Source of the DNA: Planctomycetota bacterium
Lineage (GTDB): Bacteria; Planctomycetota; Phycisphaerae; UBA1845
Direction of reading: 5' to 3'
Assembly (NCBI GenBank): GCA_024277835.1
Contig: JAJRUK010000007.1
Span: 1 to 6,210 of the forward strand
Length of the DNA stretch: 6,210 nt
In this document: positions 5,457 through 6,210 of the stretch, one piece after another
Layout of the letters: the number at the start of each line of letters is the position of its first letter
Position numbering within the stretch: position 1 is the stretch's first letter
Translations under genes and position numbers: made by a program
Notes under the pieces: model-generated
Told to the model about the DNA's origin: nothing
Databases searched by the model: none
Seen by the model: only the letters and a program-made list of their open reading frames with translations

Positions 5457-6210
5457 CAACACGACGATGGCAGTGGCAGGCGATTATCGCATCGGTCGGG
5501 GTGTGCGCGACGGTTTGGATCGCGAATGAGCGCGTCGCGGCGGACGAAACGATCGTGAACTCTAAACACGATTTGTCCGCCCAGAGTCTCGGGCCGATTC
5601 GTGCGGTGACTGAGACAGAGGTGTGTATCTTTTGTCACACGCCGCATAACGGTGCTCCGCAGACGCCGCTCTGGAACCGGACGAACCCGCGAACGCATTA
5701 TCGCATTTACGAAAGCTCGACGACCGACGCCCGCATCGACCAACCCAGCGGCCCGTCGAAAATGTGCTTGAGTTGTCACGATGGTTCGATGGCGCTGGGC
5801 AATGTGTTGTCTCGACCGATGACGCATCCGATCGTGATGACCGCGCGGACGATTCCGCCGGGGACCAGCGACTTGACCAACGATCTTTCCGACGATCATC
5901 CGATCGGGTTTCGCTATGATCGCGCTCTTTCCAACAAAGACCGCCAGCTTAATCCCCCTGAGGTTGTTTCTAGAAACTTGCCGCTTGGCATACACGGCGA
6001 GATGCACTGCACGACGTGTCACGATCCGCACAACAATGAGCTTGGCGATTTTCTGCGTGTGTCGGATCAGATGTCAGCCATCTGTATCAACTGTCATACG
6101 ATGAATGGCTGGTCGCAGGGATCGCACGCGACGAATCGCAAGCGAACACCGGACCGTGTCGTCGATCCGGGCGAAAGACTGAAATACAAGTCCGTTCGAG
6201 ACAATGGCTG
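5453..6210 (+). CDS. Secreted multihaem c-type cytochrome, C-terminal part outside window
   Basis: 252 complete codons, open at the right edge. The signal peptide (T-R-R, a hydrophobic core, and V-A-A before D-E near residue 30) suggests export; the only signal Cys is not in a lipobox, so the protein is probably soluble or secreted. Four CxxCH haem sites are visible: CIFCH (58), CLSCH (105), CTTCH (186) and CINCH (211). The opening S-K-H-D-L-S then V-C-I-F-C-H-T-P-H-N, and later C-H-D-P-H-N, are typical of doubled CXXCH multihaem cytochromes; the extra His residues after the motifs and in D-D-H-P are candidate sixth ligands. Likely role: electron transfer outside the inner membrane. Start: ATG 5453 overlaps the propeller stop codon (ATGA) and has GAGG eight bases upstream. 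Total haem count and any C-terminal anchor cannot be seen. Absent from simple open-frame listings only because it lacks a stop codon here. Confidence 0.9.
   Translation, partial: MTTRRWQWQAIIASVGVCATVWIANERVAADETIVNSKHDLSAQSLGPIRAVTETEVCIFCHTPHNGAPQTPLWNRTNPRTHYRIYESSTTDARIDQPSGPSKMCLSCHDGSMALGNVLSRPMTHPIVMTARTIPPGTSDLTNDLSDDHPIGFRYDRALSNKDRQLNPPEVVSRNLPLGIHGEMHCTTCHDPHNNELGDFLRVSDQMSAICINCHTMNGWSQGSHATNRKRTPDRVVDPGERLKYKSVRDNG

Noticed and set aside
4581..6031. Minus-strand open frames of 285 and 216 codons (4581-5438, 5381-6031)
   Set aside because: They lie antisense to the NHL propeller and multihaem cytochrome, whose repeats and CxxCH motifs prove the plus frames. The translations are basic and without motifs.

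Overview
The window looks like a chromosomal segment of a moderately GC-rich Gram-negative-type bacterium with an outer membrane. The mix of thrombospondin type 3 (TSP3) lipoproteins, CxxCH lipoproteins and a large outer-membrane barrel beside an NHL propeller suits a Planctomycetota (Phycisphaerae-like) or deltaproteobacterial/Myxococcota genome. This is a judgement of style, not of homology search; Planctomycetota is my first guess. No tRNA, rRNA, CRISPR array, insertion sequence or integrase is visible.

Layout: six protein genes in two divergent groups. Leftward (minus strand): a five-haem c-type cytochrome lipoprotein (1527-2162), a 56-nt gap with a hairpin, a single-haem cytochrome lipoprotein (946-1470), a 284-nt non-coding gap (662-945), and the 5' part of a calcium-binding TSP3-repeat lipoprotein that runs off the left edge (1-661). 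Rightward (plus strand): a large cysteine-free outer-membrane beta-barrel (2378-4438), a six-bladed NHL beta-propeller lipoprotein (4419-5456, overlapping the barrel gene by 20 nt), and a secreted multihaem cytochrome (from 5453, ATGA overlap) that runs off the right edge with four CxxCH motifs so far. A roughly 215-bp divergent control region (2163-2377) separates the groups and holds a candidate sigma70-like promoter in each direction.

How the genes may work together: two haem lipoproteins, a barrel, a surface or periplasmic propeller and a secreted multihaem cytochrome around one control region have the parts list of a porin-cytochrome conduit for electron transfer across the outer membrane. 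The barrel does not show the N-terminal CXXC of MtrB, and the propeller is not part of the classic MtrCAB set. If it is such a system, it is a variant that I cannot match to a named one. The parts and their order are read from the sequence; the joint function is inference. The TSP3 protein is separated by a long gap and may be unrelated.
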